In this document: piece after piece, positions 1 through 11,074 of the stretch
How the letters are laid out: every line of letters begins with the position of its first letter
How positions within the stretch are numbered: position 1 is the stretch's first letter
From: Pterois miles
Lineage: Eukaryota; Chordata; Actinopteri; Perciformes; Scorpaenidae
Length of the DNA: 64,000 bases
Direction of reading: 5' to 3'
Assembly: GCA_947000775.1 (NCBI GenBank)
Contig: CAMQGK010000154.1
Coordinates: forward strand, 62,001-126,000
The notes under the pieces: model-generated
The model's input: the letters and a program-made list of their open reading frames with translations, nothing else
What the model was told of the DNA's origin: nothing
Databases searched by the model: none
Position numbers and translations under genes: made by a program

Positions 1-998
1 TTTCTTCTGGTGTTATTGGAGACTTTTGGAGAGTCTGACGTGAAAACAGGTATCGTTCTTCCTCTTCTCAACGAGCAGCGGGTGCTGCCGTGGACCACAG
101 GCGGCCCGGTCCGAGTCCACAGTCAGCGGTCCCTGAACAATTATTTATGAAGTTTAGAGCAGCGTTTCTTAACAACCACTATCTATCAATCATGAGAAGA
201 TTTTTACTGCCATTTCACAACAATGACGTCTGTTTGGATTGTAATTTTGACAAGTTTGTATTCATTCATCTCTTCTTGTTTTAAACACGTCTAATAAGCA
301 TTTAACCACTTTTCCTGAACCAGAACGTTGGTGATACCTTAAGAAATGCAGGTTGATCGGCGTCACGTCCCTTCAGTCTTCCTCCTCCAACACAGTGGCT
401 GATATGACATACATATACTAAATCAGACTCATGGGCTCCTGTTTACAATATTGTGACCATGACGTGCGATGCATTCAAGCACCGGCATCATTAATGTTAC
501 TAGAAGCCACAGAGGCTAACAGTTTAGCAAAGCAAGAGGCCATTGGGAACATTTTCCTCAGACATCATCTAAAATTCTAAATAAAAACAATATAAGAGTA
601 AATTACAATACGCTAACTTATTAAGCACCGAAAAACTGATTTCCATCAGTCATGAACTCGTATGAAACTTTCCACTTAACAAGGTCGTGAATACGACATG
701 AGAGGGGCGTTCACAAACCTGGTAAACACCACCACACCTGAAGGCACCAGTATTGCTGGCCGGACGTATGAAACACCTCTGAGTATCCTGCGGTTCTGAC
801 AACCAGCAGCCCAAATAGAGCGACACATCAACCTGGTGTGAAAATGAAACGCAGCAGCATCAGCTTTGAATCCAGCGACCTGTCAGAGTCGATATAAAAA
901 CCCATCTGCTGCTGCCTCCTCCATGCTGAACACACAGGTGACTGCAGCGCCACACTTGTACCGCCACAAAGCAACAAACACAGGTCACGCTGTTAAAC
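1..998. other. Non-coding stretch, nothing recognised
   Basis: Mixed-composition sequence with only short, unconvincing open frames on both strands. I see no repeat family, splice-bounded exon or RNA gene here. Confidence 0.5.
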
Positions 999-1018
999 TG
1001 TGTGTGTGTGTGTGTTTA

Positions 1019-1051
<33 letters not shown>
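999..1051. repeat. (GT)n microsatellite
   Basis: About 53 bases of TG/GT dinucleotides interrupted once by TTTACA near 1016-1020. Ordinary vertebrate dinucleotide microsatellite, probably length-polymorphic. Confidence 0.95.
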
Positions 1052-1054
<3 letters not shown>

Positions 1055-1155
1055 GTAATTAACAGTAGACGGGCTGCTGATTAAAGACAGAAGTGTGACT
1101 CATGGGAGTGGAGGCTAAGTGTGAATCCTGATGCTGGCGATGCTAACAAGCAGCG

Positions 1156-1246
1156 TATGGTGGGAGGAAGAGGAGGGGGAGGAGGGGGAGGAGGAGGAGG
1201 AGGAGGGGGAGGAGGGGGAGGAGGGGGGGGGGGGGGGGAGGAGGGG
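1156..1246. repeat. Polypurine GGAGGA tract with G-run
   Basis: About 90 bases of almost pure purine on the plus strand (GGAGGA and GGGGGA units) ending in a long G-run at about 1225-1238. Such tracts can form triplex or G-quadruplex structures. The glutamate/glycine-rich frame running through it is a by-product of the repeat. Confidence 0.9.
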
Positions 1247-1550
1247 ACTCACATGGGACTGGTTTAATGGTAAATCGATGGCGGATGGAGGGAGGAGAGG
1301 AGGAGGGGTTTAGTGCAGAAACGCTGATGCTATCTTGATGTTTTGGTGATACCGTCTGAGTTTCACACCGATAACACAGTGAGATCAGTTAGAGAGGAGA
1401 CGGAGGGAACTACAGCTGACCGATTGATTATCTGATCGATGGATTGATTGTAAATAATGTCATGTGGTTGTATTGATCCAAAAACATCTAACTCATGTCG
1501 TCATTTTGTTTTTGTTTTCACTCCCTTTATTTTCAGACTTGTCAATTAAT
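1247..1550. other. Non-coding stretch, nothing recognised
   Basis: Unique sequence between a purine tract and a dispersed repeat, with no supported feature. Confidence 0.4.
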
Positions 1551-1735
1551 CAGTGGTGGAAAGTAACTAAGTACATTTACTCTGTGCTGTACTTAAGTAC
1601 ACATTTTGAGGTACTTCACTAGAGTATTTCCATTTTCTGCTACTTTATGCTTCTACTCCACTACATGTCAAAGGAAAATGTACTTTTTACACCACTACAT
1701 TTATCTGATGACTTAATTAACTTAATTATGACTTA
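1551..1735 (+). repeat. Dispersed fish repeat (AAGTACATTTACT type)
   Basis: Begins GTGGTGGAAAGTAACTAAGT and continues with AAGTACATTTACT, GTACTTAAGTACA and CTACTCCACTACAT motifs. I recognise this from memory as a very common interspersed repeat of teleost genomes. Its superfamily cannot be settled from one degraded copy. A different but similar-style repeat lies at 55919-56017. Confidence 0.7.
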
Positions 1736-1793
1736 ATTAATTATGCAAACTATAATCAACAAATACATTTTTTATTATACCATATTAGGACTG

Positions 1794-2040
1794 TCTGTAG
1801 ATTAAAGTATTTAATTGTGAATAATTGCATGATAGTCCACAGTTAATCTCAAATCAATTTGACTTTTTTTCTGTTCAAAATGTCCCTTAAAGGGAGATTT
1901 TAGATTGAAGTCATCAAGCTCTTGTCATTGCTGTGCTATTGATTCATGCAGTTTGTCATAATTAAATACAGATAATATCAACCTTTTCCTGTTCCTACTA
2001 CAGCTGCCGCCATGAATACAGGGAGGAAGTGGTCAAGTAG
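1794..2040 (+). repeat. GCTGTCA MITE, 5' part, degraded
   Basis: Starts at a decayed GACTGTCTGTAG end, then shows the family's landmarks in order: TTAATTGTGAATAATTGC, CTGTTCAAAATGTCCCTTAA and AAAGGGAGATTT. The rest has diverged. Compare the clearer copies at 9278, 39858 and 49355. Confidence 0.5.
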
Positions 2041-2102
2041 TCAAGTCCATCTCTGCCTGGGTCTGCTGTGACATTAACGAGCAGTGAGAATATTTAATAA
2101 CT

Positions 2103-2665
2103 AGGGCTGTCAATCAATTTCAATATTTAATACAGATTAATTGCATGAATGTCTGTAGTTAGGTTTATGAAAAGATCTGCTTGGTTAGGTTTAGACAACA
2201 AAACTACTTAGGTTTAGGAAAATATTGCAGCAGAGTTGAAATAACACAGTGTGGTGTTTTTACACTCCTCCATCCATGCCGACCTTTTCCTGATGCTGCG
2301 CTCGCTGCGTCTTTATACTTCCTGGTTCATAACTACGTGGATTACAGACAAACTGATTTTGTGCTGACCATGAAAAAAAAATGGGATATTTGTGTCTATG
2401 CACATTAAACTTTGTGACCATTTCACAGCCCTGTGTGACTGGGCTGGGTATAAACAATGACTGTGAATATATTTTAAAGGCCTTTACACTACGGAGGTGT
2501 GATAAATAAACAACACAAAAAAGCAAAATACTCGTCTGCATATATGGAAGTTACGTGACAAAAACATCAACACTGACTTCTGGTTTCACAGAGGACCTGA
2601 ACCGTGATCTCCTGGTGTTTATAGACCCGCCCGTCCACCCCCACCTCCTCCCTATGCTGGTTCAC
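2103..2665 (+). repeat. TTTAGG-family dispersed repeat, plus a short MITE piece
   Basis: A ~50-base piece of the GCTGTCA MITE end (GGGCTGTCAATCAATTTC, 2105-2122) runs into the TTTAGG family: TTAGGTTTAGACAACAAAAC, ACTTAGGTTTAGGAAAATAT, a pyrimidine-rich part with GACCTTTTCCTGATGC, then CTGGTTCATAACTACGTGG and GTGACTGGGCTGGG. The same order of blocks occurs at 6590, 26460 and 49945, so this is one interspersed element rather than a simple tandem repeat. Confidence 0.7.
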
Positions 2666-3374
2666 AAAGTGGAAACATTAACAGATTTCCTGGGGTGTGC
2701 ACACATTACACAGCATTATTTTTCAGAAGTATAACGACGATCAGTGTATGACAACGGCCTGAAACAGTGGAGGAGGTTTCTCACAAGAGCAGCACATCAT
2801 TTCTCCTCTCTTCATCAACACAACGTACTCGAGAGCAGTAATATCACCTGCATTTATCCGGGCTATTTAAATCAAGACTGAACTGACTCAGGCTTCAGAT
2901 ATCAGGGGACAAAAGCACATCTCCACCCTTCATGTTGTGTGTATGCAGAGCTGAAAAGCTTCCGCCTCCCGATGGCGTCATCCAGCTCTTAATGCAGCCT
3001 CATACTGAGAGAGGAGCAGGTGGAGGAAATAATCCTCCTCTTCTGGGGACTTTGTTTCCTCTTTATTTAGTTTTATTTTTTTAAATCAGCACTTCCTCTT
3101 GCTGTACAGCAGCGTTGGGATCAACATGTTCTCTCAGTTTGATGCTACAAACACTGGCAGCCCCAGAGGGCCCCGAGTTTGTTTCCTTAGAAATGATTTT
3201 GGGTATGGAGGACCAAAGATGACTAATGTTGAGCTAATAAATGTATTATCGAACAAGTGCAGAGATTAAACATCAACACTGAACTGGGTGCTCCGTCACA
3301 GCTCAGCATTTTAGGACACAACAAAACTTTAATTATGTTTCATCCACAAATATAGATTTTCTTATATATTACAT
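2666..3374. other. Non-coding stretch, nothing recognised
   Basis: Unique-looking sequence with short T-rich patches. No coding frame, RNA gene or repeat family was recognised. Confidence 0.4.
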
Positions 3375-3797
3375 GCATATACATGCATTAAATTTTGTTG
3401 AGGAAAAACCATCATGTCCATCTCCAAAGGGCTCCAGACTTGACCTCTGACCTCCAGATGTGTGGATGTAAATGGGTTCTCTGGGTCCCCACCAGTCTCC
3501 CCTTTACAGACATGTCCATTTTATGATAGTCCCAGTCAGTCTGGATCAAGTCCTAGTCAAGTCAGCACTCTGACACACTGACAGCTGTTGTTGCCTGTTG
3601 GGCTGCAGTTTGTTCTGATTGGAGCAGATTGTTGATGCTAAAGTCAGAACCTGGGAGGGTTTCTGGACAATATCTGCCATTGATTAGTGCTGTTATTGAT
3701 TTACAATAACAAATATATACATACATTTGAACAGATAAAAAATATGCGATTAATTTGTGGTTAATTGCAATTAAATATTTTAAACGAGAGCCCTAAA
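3375..3797 (-). mobile_element. GCTGTCA MITE copy, minus orientation
   Basis: Read on the minus strand it gives the family's order: AATTAACCACAAATTAATCG, a TATATTTGTTATTGTAAATC segment, GACAATATCTGCC..., the AACAACAGCTGTCAGTGTG block, then AGTGGG-like and CTGGTGGGGACCCAGAGAAC motifs. The terminal GGGCTCTCG at 3797 is a damaged GGGCTGTCA. Clear match to the copies at 9278 and 49355. No coding capacity, so it is non-autonomous. Confidence 0.8.
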
Positions 3798-4994
3798 ATG
3801 TAACTTTGTAAAGTTCTGATCTATGTAAGAGTGCTCTCGACAACTCATAAAATGTTCAAGAGCAAAAATTAGAAATCAGCGATGAATCCCAGAAACCAGT
3901 GGGTACTAAAAATCATAAGAGCGGAAACTGATTAGACTAAATGTGTTTGTATCTCACTTCCTGCATGAGGCCCAGAGTTTTCAGCAGTGTTGTGCATATG
4001 ACAATAAATAACTTGATAACTGAAAAACAGAGAACTGCATGAATAAATTTATAGTCGAAATCAAACAGGAAGAAATGTTACCTGCATCTGTTAACTTAAC
4101 TTGTCAGCTGCTGCTCTACTACAGCGTCAGTATTAGATGTTCGGTTTTCCCACCACTCCTTCATGACGGGCGTGAATCATAATTCACGCGACCACACGAG
4201 ATGTTTGGCAGGTAAACGCAGGAGGTTTTCAGCTCTTGCGAGGACTCGTCTCACTGCCAGCACACACTGCTGTGGACAACGTGAGAGTCCAGAGTCTCAG
4301 TTGGTGCAGACGCTCTTCGCCGAGATTCAGGCTGATAAAACGGATGGATTTAACTTCAAAACCTCGTTTGGAGTGGCTCTGATAGCACTTTAGAAATAAA
4401 TTGGATTGAAGTTGAGATCCGCTGAATGAGATGTCCTTCAGAGGTAAAAGCACTTCAGCTCTTTTTTTTTTTTTTTTTTGATTCTTCCATCCAGTTGTCT
4501 TTTGCCCACAGGGAGGTCAGAGGTCAGAGATGGTGGGTGTTCGCTATGTTGCTGGTTTTTTTTAGTAGGTTGAGGGATTCAAGGAAAATAGTCTGCTGTC
4601 TGGGTCAAACTGAAACCTCCAGCTGACTCTAATAGAAATACACAGCAGTGGCTAATAAACATTAGTATGTGATGGTGAGGGAGGAGAGTTATTACCACAG
4701 AGACAATGATCAGATACATCACAGCCACAAACACAAGAGTTAACTGCAGGTCAACTCTGAAGCCTGCAGCACAGACAGTTATTTATCTGATTTATCAGCT
4801 AATGTTTTGGATGTTTTCATGGCAAATTTCAATCAATAACTGTCTTAGATCTTGTTTATTTTACAGCTGTACCGAATGTCTGTGAGCCTCTCTTTGTGTG
4901 CAGCAAGCTGGAGAGAAAACCGTTATTTGTGTCTGAAAGGCTAAACGGCAACAAATAAGGACTGAAGCTGAAGATCCTGTTAGAAAAAAATCTA
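3798..4994. other. Non-coding stretch with a poly-T run
   Basis: Unique-looking sequence with a T18-class run at 4461-4479. Short overlapping frames on both strands at 4163-4626 show no recognisable domain and are probably chance. Confidence 0.4.
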
Positions 4995-5255
4995 GTCAGT
5001 CAATTAAAACATTTACTTCCAATTAATCCTGATTGTCCGTAGTTAATCCCGATTAATGACAAATCAATCACATTTTTATCTGTTCAACATTAAAGGGAGA
5101 TTTGTCACGTATTTAATACTCTCATCAACATGGACTGGACAAATATGCTGATTTACGTAAATGTATGTATATATTTATTATATTTGTTATTGGAAATCAA
5201 TTAACATCATAGAGTGGGCATGTCTGTAAAGGGGAGACTGGTGGCCGTTTCAGTA
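4995..5255 (+). mobile_element. GCTGTCA MITE copy with internal deletion
   Basis: Contains TTAATCCTGATTGTCCGTAG, AAATCAATCACATTTTTATC, AAAGGGAGATTTGTCACG, CTCATCAACATGGACTGGAC and ATGTATGTATATATTTATTA, then jumps to GTGGGCATGTCTGTAAAGGG. Order and orientation match the 9278 copy, with the AACAACAGCTGTC block deleted. Confidence 0.75.
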
Positions 5256-5261
5256 GAATAT

Positions 5262-5440
5262 TACGGCAGAATAGAAATAATGTAGTTTTACTTTTGTACA
5301 GCACTTTTTAGGCAGATATTTTAATGGCGTCTGGTAGTCTCTTTCAGTCCAAAATGGCGGAAGCGTAGCGCAGCTGCTGGGTGCTGATGCAACAGAACGA
5401 ACTATTGACTTTCACGTCTTGGCGATATATACGCTCTTTG
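5262..5440 (+). repeat. Dispersed repeat with AAAATGGCGG core
   Basis: Shares with 46815-46985 the blocks TAGAAATAAT, TTTTACTTTGTAC-like, TCTTTTTCAGTCC-like, CCAAAATGGCGGAAGCG and GACTTTCAC. Two diverged copies of one family. AAAATGGCGG matches the YY1-type binding motif used by promoters of some retroelements, but function here is inference only. Confidence 0.6.
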
Positions 5441-6589
5441 CTTTGGACTCCTATCCTATTTCTCAGTCCTAAAACGTGTTTGAACCATCCCGTCCTGTCA
5501 AATCCTAAATCCTCTCTAACTGATAGCCCATTGGCTCACACTTAAAAACCTGTTTGAACAGAAATGGCATCGCATTAAGGAAGTAACGACACCATTTGAT
5601 GGGACCTTTAAACAATCTGTCCCGTTTCTGCTTCAAGGTGAAAAATCTCTAAAAAAGCAAACTTCTGCTGTTCGCTTGGTGAAAAGATTCACTTCATTTT
5701 CTCACCAACAGTTTGATCATCTCCAGAGGTCGGACAGGTTATTCATTTGTGATCTATCAGATAAAATAAAAGTCCTGAAAGTTCGCCAGACATGGAGGCT
5801 GACGATACTGTGTGGAGCGATAGCGGCAGGCCGTATGGATCTGTGTGCATCAGCGAGTGCTGAATAAAACATGGTGGAGTGGGACCACTTTATGAGACGT
5901 CTGCCACATTAGGACGGCAGCGCCCTAAGAGCTCAGGCCCTCGGCCTCTCTGCGCTGTATAAGAAATACATAAATATTTTACATTTGGGCTGCTTTAATC
6001 CATTTACAGAATGCCAATACTCAGCACTTAAAGAAGTGCTCGGGCTGGCAGTCCTGCTGGGTTAAACAGAGCTGCTCTCTGGTCTGCATGCAGGTCGTAT
6101 AATGCATTACTAAATACTCTTATCAACATAGGAGGCTCTTTCTCTCTCGCTCTGTGCTGGAGCGTCGCTCTAAATGTGAGCAGGCAAAAGCGAATAGCGC
6201 GGCCAGGTCGAGCTGACCGTTCCCGCGGTGGTTATTCTTCAGACTACGACCTCTGACCTCTGAGGTGATGGCATGTCAGCAATAATACAGCTCTGTGTGA
6301 TGCTGCGTAGCTCAGGATGTCTTTACTTCAGGCTGTCTGTAGAGAGCGAGGTGATCGTCCCGCTAGGTTGTTAAAGATCATCAGACACTCAAGGTGGCGG
6401 CAGAAGCTCCGTAACGTACGACTGTCGGACGCTAATTGGACAATAAGTTAACCGTCAACTGATTGTGTCCATGATTTTAGGAAGGAGGCACTTCATTCAC
6501 AACACCACCGTCTCACCGCAGTTCATAGTCACTAAATCGAATCTATTTGCTTCATGTTCATAGACACAGATTTACCGTATTTTTGACTT
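5441..6589. other. Non-coding stretch, nothing recognised
   Basis: Mixed-composition sequence of about 1.1 kb. The longest frames (about 60 codons) have no recognisable domain. Confidence 0.4.
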
Positions 6590-7135
6590 TCAACAATGTA
6601 TTTTTGTGCGTTTTCCTATGAATGTCCAGCAATACATACACATGTATCACACACATCAATTTCCGCTTCCGTCTTTTCAAAATAAAATTACTAAGTTACG
6701 TTTAAGAAAAGACTGACTTGGTTAGGTTTAGGTGACAAAACTACTTAGTCAGGTTTAGGAAAAGATTGTGGTTTGAGGTTAAATAACGCTGGATGTGCCA
6801 TAACTTAACTGCCATAAGTTACATGACAAAAACTACTTAGGTTTAGGAAAAGATGATTTTACATGGGACATAAGCAGCAGTCTCCTGGTGAAAATCTGGT
6901 GTTTTTGACACACTCATTCACCCTGACCTCCTCCCTACGTGGCGTTCGCTGCTTTCTGTATTTTCTATATTAATCCTGTTCACAATTACATAGATTAAAT
7001 TTCAGGATTATTTTACAAACTGCTGTGTGACTGGGATGGTCACAAACAATGACATGACAGTAAAACATATTTTAAAAGCCTTAACACACCGGGGGCATAA
7101 CACAAACAATGTCAAATACTCACCTGTGAAGATCA
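6590..7135 (+). repeat. TTTAGG-family dispersed repeat, near complete
   Basis: Blocks in order: TTTTTGTGCGTTTTCCTATG, AATGTCCAGCAA, CCGTCTTTTCAAAATAAAA, several GGTTAGGTTTAGG subrepeats (6710-6860), GATTGTGGTTTGAGGTTAAA, CACATGG-type segment with CTCCTGGTG, CCTGACCTCCTCCCTACGTG, CACAATTACATAGATTA and CTGTGTGACTGGGATGG. One of the fullest copies in the window and a good reference for the family. No protein-coding capacity. Confidence 0.75.
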
Positions 7136-8549
7136 CATGTTTAAGGCTTTTATTGTGAAAGGTAAGAACAGAGGGAGTGGATCTGGTTTGCGCTGACTGT
7201 CGAGGTTGAAATAAGGAGCAAAGTTTGCCGTTGTGGTTTGGACTACGTAGCCTCCATGTTGTTTCATAAATACAGGCGTAACTCAACCTGACTGGTTGAC
7301 GCCTTTATGACTGAATGTGTCATGATATGAAGTTACATACATACTTGGATTTTACTTAAGGCTCCTTTCCACCAGTGTAAGCTTTGAACTGTAGAGTTAA
7401 ATTTATGGCAGGTTGCTCACATATTCCCCAAAATGGAGGACAGTGGATGTCACCGGTAGAGCAGGACGACAGAAGTTAAAACGAACACCAGTGAAACTAC
7501 TGATGTCTTTCAACAGCTGCCTTCAGGACAAACTGTTCCTCCTGCTGTTCCCAATCTTATCATTGCTGCCAATTATATTACATTTGTCAGTGCTGTCCAC
7601 AAGGAGAGACTGTTAGATACGAATCTGGATCTCATCTACATAAAACTGCCTTTTCAGTTAAAAACCTGGAGAAGAGGACAGAGAATCACTACAATTTGCC
7701 AACACATCACCATCACTCTAAATTCATAGCGTCATGAAAGTCAGCCGCCGTCTCCATTTCATGCAGCCGTATGTGTGTGTGCATGAAGGGGAAATGAGGG
7801 AAGTCGCTGCAGACTCTTTGTGTTAAGTATTACGAGGGAAGGGAGTGTGAGCATTGCGGAAATAAACAGGAGGAATTAAATTAGCGCACAGCAGCGTCTC
7901 CTGAGAGCACGCTCTCCAGCCAAAAGAGAAAACATCCACTATTAAACACTCCATTTAACATTCAAACCATGCTCGCTTCATTAGCATATAAGTTGATTTT
8001 GTTGTTGCCTAAATACTGTACATAAACGGTTGTTTCCATCTCCGTGGAGAAGCAATTACATAATAGCATAACGTTAGATACAGTACAGCAGCTTCCTGCT
8101 CTCTGGGTGATGGAGATGGATGCCTGCGAGGGTTTAATGAGTTGCACAGAAGCAAAAAAAAGACGACCAAGGAAGGATTGTAAATGGGAGCGAGCGATGT
8201 GAGGATGCGAGCTCAAAAATGTGAAGGAAGAAAGAACAAACTATCCAATATGTCCCAATTATATATATGACTGAATGAAGAGGTCTGTGCTGCAACGGCA
8301 GATTAGTTTGTTCTCACGTTGTTAACTGTTAGCGGTTCGCAGGAATACAGATATACAGCACAGAGAGAGACGTCATGCTTCCATTCAACCGTCCAGCATT
8401 TTTTAAGCAAACTTTTGAAAGGTTGCAAAAATGAAATTTAAATTTGGTGCATTTCCACCATCTGGTTTGGAGGGAATAGATTCAGATGGTGCCACAGACT
8501 ACTCATAGCTGTAATCCACCAGTAAACCAGCTGGTTCTCGTTCCCATAT
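7136..8549. other. Unique non-coding stretch; possible conserved element at 7740-8060
   Basis: No coding frame recognised. The part at 7850-8060 has AT-core words such as GAATTAAATTAGC, CATTAGCATATAAG and AGCAATTACATAATAGC set in balanced sequence. This resembles vertebrate developmental non-coding elements rather than decayed transposons. That resemblance is impression only. Confidence 0.3.
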
Positions 8550-8551
8550 GA

Positions 8552-8618
<67 letters not shown>

Positions 8619-9035
8619 TATATATGTGTTATATATATATATATAGTATATTACAATTTGTGTTTTGGGTTTTTTATATATATTTACACACACAATATAT
8701 ATATTGGTTATATATATATATATGATATATAAATATATATATGTGTATATATATATATGTATATATAAATATATTGTTTTATGTGTGTTTATATATATAT
8801 ATATATATATATTTTATATATGTGGTTTTATATATATATATATATATATATATAAATGGTTATATATATATATATGTTATATAAACATATATATATAGGG
8901 TTATATATATATATGTATATATCACATATATGTGTATATATATGTGTGTTATATATATATATATGTATATATATGTATATATACATATATATATGTATAT
9001 ATATATATATATATACACACATATATATATATATG

Positions 9036-9066
<31 letters not shown>

Positions 9067-9087
9067 ACACATATATGTGTATATATA

Positions 9088-9171
<84 letters not shown>

Positions 9172-9205
9172 TATATATATGTATATATACAATATATATA
9201 TACGA
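8550..9205. repeat. ~650-bp (TA)n tract with TATG/TACACA variants
   Basis: Almost pure alternating TA, interspersed with ATATGTGTAT and ACACATATAT segments. All six frames stay open for long distances as Tyr-Ile repeats, which are not genes. Long TA tracts extrude as cruciforms and are prone to breakage and assembly error. Confidence 0.97.
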
Positions 9206-9277
9206 GAATATCAACACTTTAACACATCCGTCGCTGTCAGATACCGACGCTTAAACCTCTTAATTCTTAATTTTAAC

Positions 9278-9790
9278 TATGGCTGTCAATTAAAGAAAAT
9301 ATTAAATTATGATTAATCAAAAATTAATCAAACATTTTTTATCTGTTCAAATTGTACTTTAAAGGAGATCAGTCCAGTATTTAATCCTCTTATCATCATG
9401 TTAGTGGACAAATATGCTGCCTTATGTAAATGTATGTATATATTTATTATTGTAAACCAATAACAGCACTAATCAATAACAGATATTGTCCAGAAACCCT
9501 CCCAGGTTCTGACTTTAGCATCAACAATCTGCTCCAATCAGAACATGACAAACTGCAGCCCAACAGACAACAACAGCTGTCAGTGTGTCAGAGTGCTGAC
9601 TTGACTAGGACTTGATCCAGACTGACTGGGACTATCAGAAAGTGGGCATGTCTGTAAAGGGGAGACTGGTGGGGACCCAGAGAACCCATTTACATCCACA
9701 CATCTGGAGGTCAGAGGTCAACGGACCCCTCTGAACATGGACATGAAGTTTGGAGCGTTTGGAACGTCCTCCTGGCCTCTCTACCATTTA
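9278..9790 (+). mobile_element. GCTGTCA MITE copy, ~510 bp
   Basis: Starts GGCTGTCAATTAAAG, then AAAATTAATCAAACATTTTT, TCTGTTCAAATTGTACTTTA, TCATCATGTTAGTGGACAAA, ATGTATGTATATATTTATTA, GATATTGTCCAGAAACCCTC, ACAACAGCTGTCAGTGTGTC, GTGGGCATGTCTGTAAAGGG, GAGACTGGTGGGGACCCAGA and GAGGTCAGAGGTCAACGGAC. Serves as the plus-strand reference. The 3' terminal part is missing, so it is truncated. No ORF. Confidence 0.85.
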
Positions 9791-9844
9791 CTGTAAATTA
9801 TGGTTATTATAAAGTGTTACCAAAAGTCCTTCAGTTACTTTGAG

Positions 9845-9898
<54 letters not shown>
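9845..9898. repeat. (GA)n microsatellite
   Basis: About 50 bases of GA dinucleotides after a short GAAA lead-in. Confidence 0.95.
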
Positions 9899-9899
<1 letters not shown>

Positions 9900-10691
9900 A
9901 ATAAAGTGAGAGAGGAGCTTGTTCAGTTATTTAAACCTGTACTCACAGAGTGCTATAAACAAGCTAATATGTATGAAGTGTCATAGCTCGTCCTCATCAG
10001 CAGCCAGCCGACAGCTTCATCTACTGTCGTACACTCAGCCGTGGCTTCTGCTCTCAAGGTCACAAATTAATCAAAACGTCAATATGTGCAGTCGACATAG
10101 GCAGAACCCGCTGTAGACCTGTCACCTGTACCAACAACATCGATTCAGTGGCCTCATGAATTATGCAAAAAGGCAGCCGAGATGTTGCAGCACAAGACCC
10201 GCGGCGAGCTCGCTCCACGGACACTGTTGGTGGATCTGTGATTGCGTGAGGTTGTGTGTATCAGCAGTGGGCAGACTGTTGGCTCGGTCTTTTGTGTGGG
10301 TGATTTGATAAGTGTGCACACGTGCGTTGTTCTCATCAGAAGAGAGGTTCGGGGGGGTCGGCGAAGCTCTGTTAATAACAACGCCTGGGGAAAAAATGAC
10401 GACTTGCAATGTTTTGCCTCTTGAGTCAACACACTTTTGAGCATCACCTCGGAGCTCTCTTTACTGAAACGGCAAAGAAACTTATTTCAGTCGTATAAAC
10501 AGAATAAAAAGTACTGTTTCTTTGTTCCAAAGCTGTCAAATAATATACATAAGGTCAAGTTAATCATAACTTACAATTCTGATGGTGCGAGGAAAGCAAT
10601 AAAATCAAATGAGGCTGAAAAAGCTTAATAAGTCTCAATATTCCTAAATGTCAATATGCCTTCATAGCTCATCGGCACGGTGTTATATTGG
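9900..10691. other. Sequence upstream of lrrn3 last exon
   Basis: Unique sequence directly upstream of the predicted acceptor, so probably the end of the lrrn3 5' intron. It holds ATTATGCAAAA (about 10159-10169), an octamer-like POU-type word, and GTTAATAACAA at 10371-10381. No exon recognised. The 5' non-coding exon(s) and promoter of lrrn3 were not located. Confidence 0.35.
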
Positions 10692-10716
10692 CCTTTTTTC
10701 TCTCCTGTCTCCCCAG
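10692..10716 (+). promoter_or_regulatory. lrrn3: Predicted 3' splice site of the lrrn3 coding exon
   Basis: A 20-base pyrimidine tract (CTTTTTTCTCTCCTGTCTCC) leads to CCCCAG, giving a textbook acceptor. In vertebrates the LRRN3 coding sequence sits in one exon preceded by non-coding 5' exon(s), so an acceptor about 360 bases before the ATG fits. Transcript data would settle it. Confidence 0.6.
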
Positions 10717-11074
10717 ATGGAAACTGACACCGGTGACAGCGACGGAGGATAATAATGATGGAAGGCAGAGCGATTCGTCCGGAGCCACAGCATTCCTCAA
10801 CCGCCCCTCTGCCGCACAGCGCCGCTCCCTGAAGGACACATCGACCTTGACATATCGCAGCGTGCATGACAACCTGGCACAGACCAAACTGAAAGGTTGA
10901 CTCTCTTTGCCAAGAGCTGGAAGACAACAGGGCCAAAGCTTCTGGGACCAGGCGTCAGCGGAAATCCACTCTGTCTTGCTGCAGTAACAAATGAGCTTTT
11001 ATTTGTGAAGTTAACAGTGCTAACAGCTGACTCCATAAGGGCCAATTACTGGCTGAAGGGAATACGGGGCCAAG
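10717..11074 (+). promoter_or_regulatory. lrrn3: lrrn3 5' leader with four short uORFs
   Basis: If the acceptor is used, this 358-base leader contains at least four short upstream ORFs: 10717-10752 (11 codons), 10755-10832 (25 codons, starting with two consecutive ATGs), 10866-10892 (8 codons) and 10991-11008 (5 codons). All stop before the main ATG. Such a leader usually lowers or conditions main-frame translation by limiting scanning and re-initiation. Alternative transcription starts could avoid some of them. Confidence 0.5.

Noticed and set aside
8499..9316. Many overlapping Tyr-Ile repeat frames on both strands
   Set aside because: Translations of a TA dinucleotide tract, not genes.
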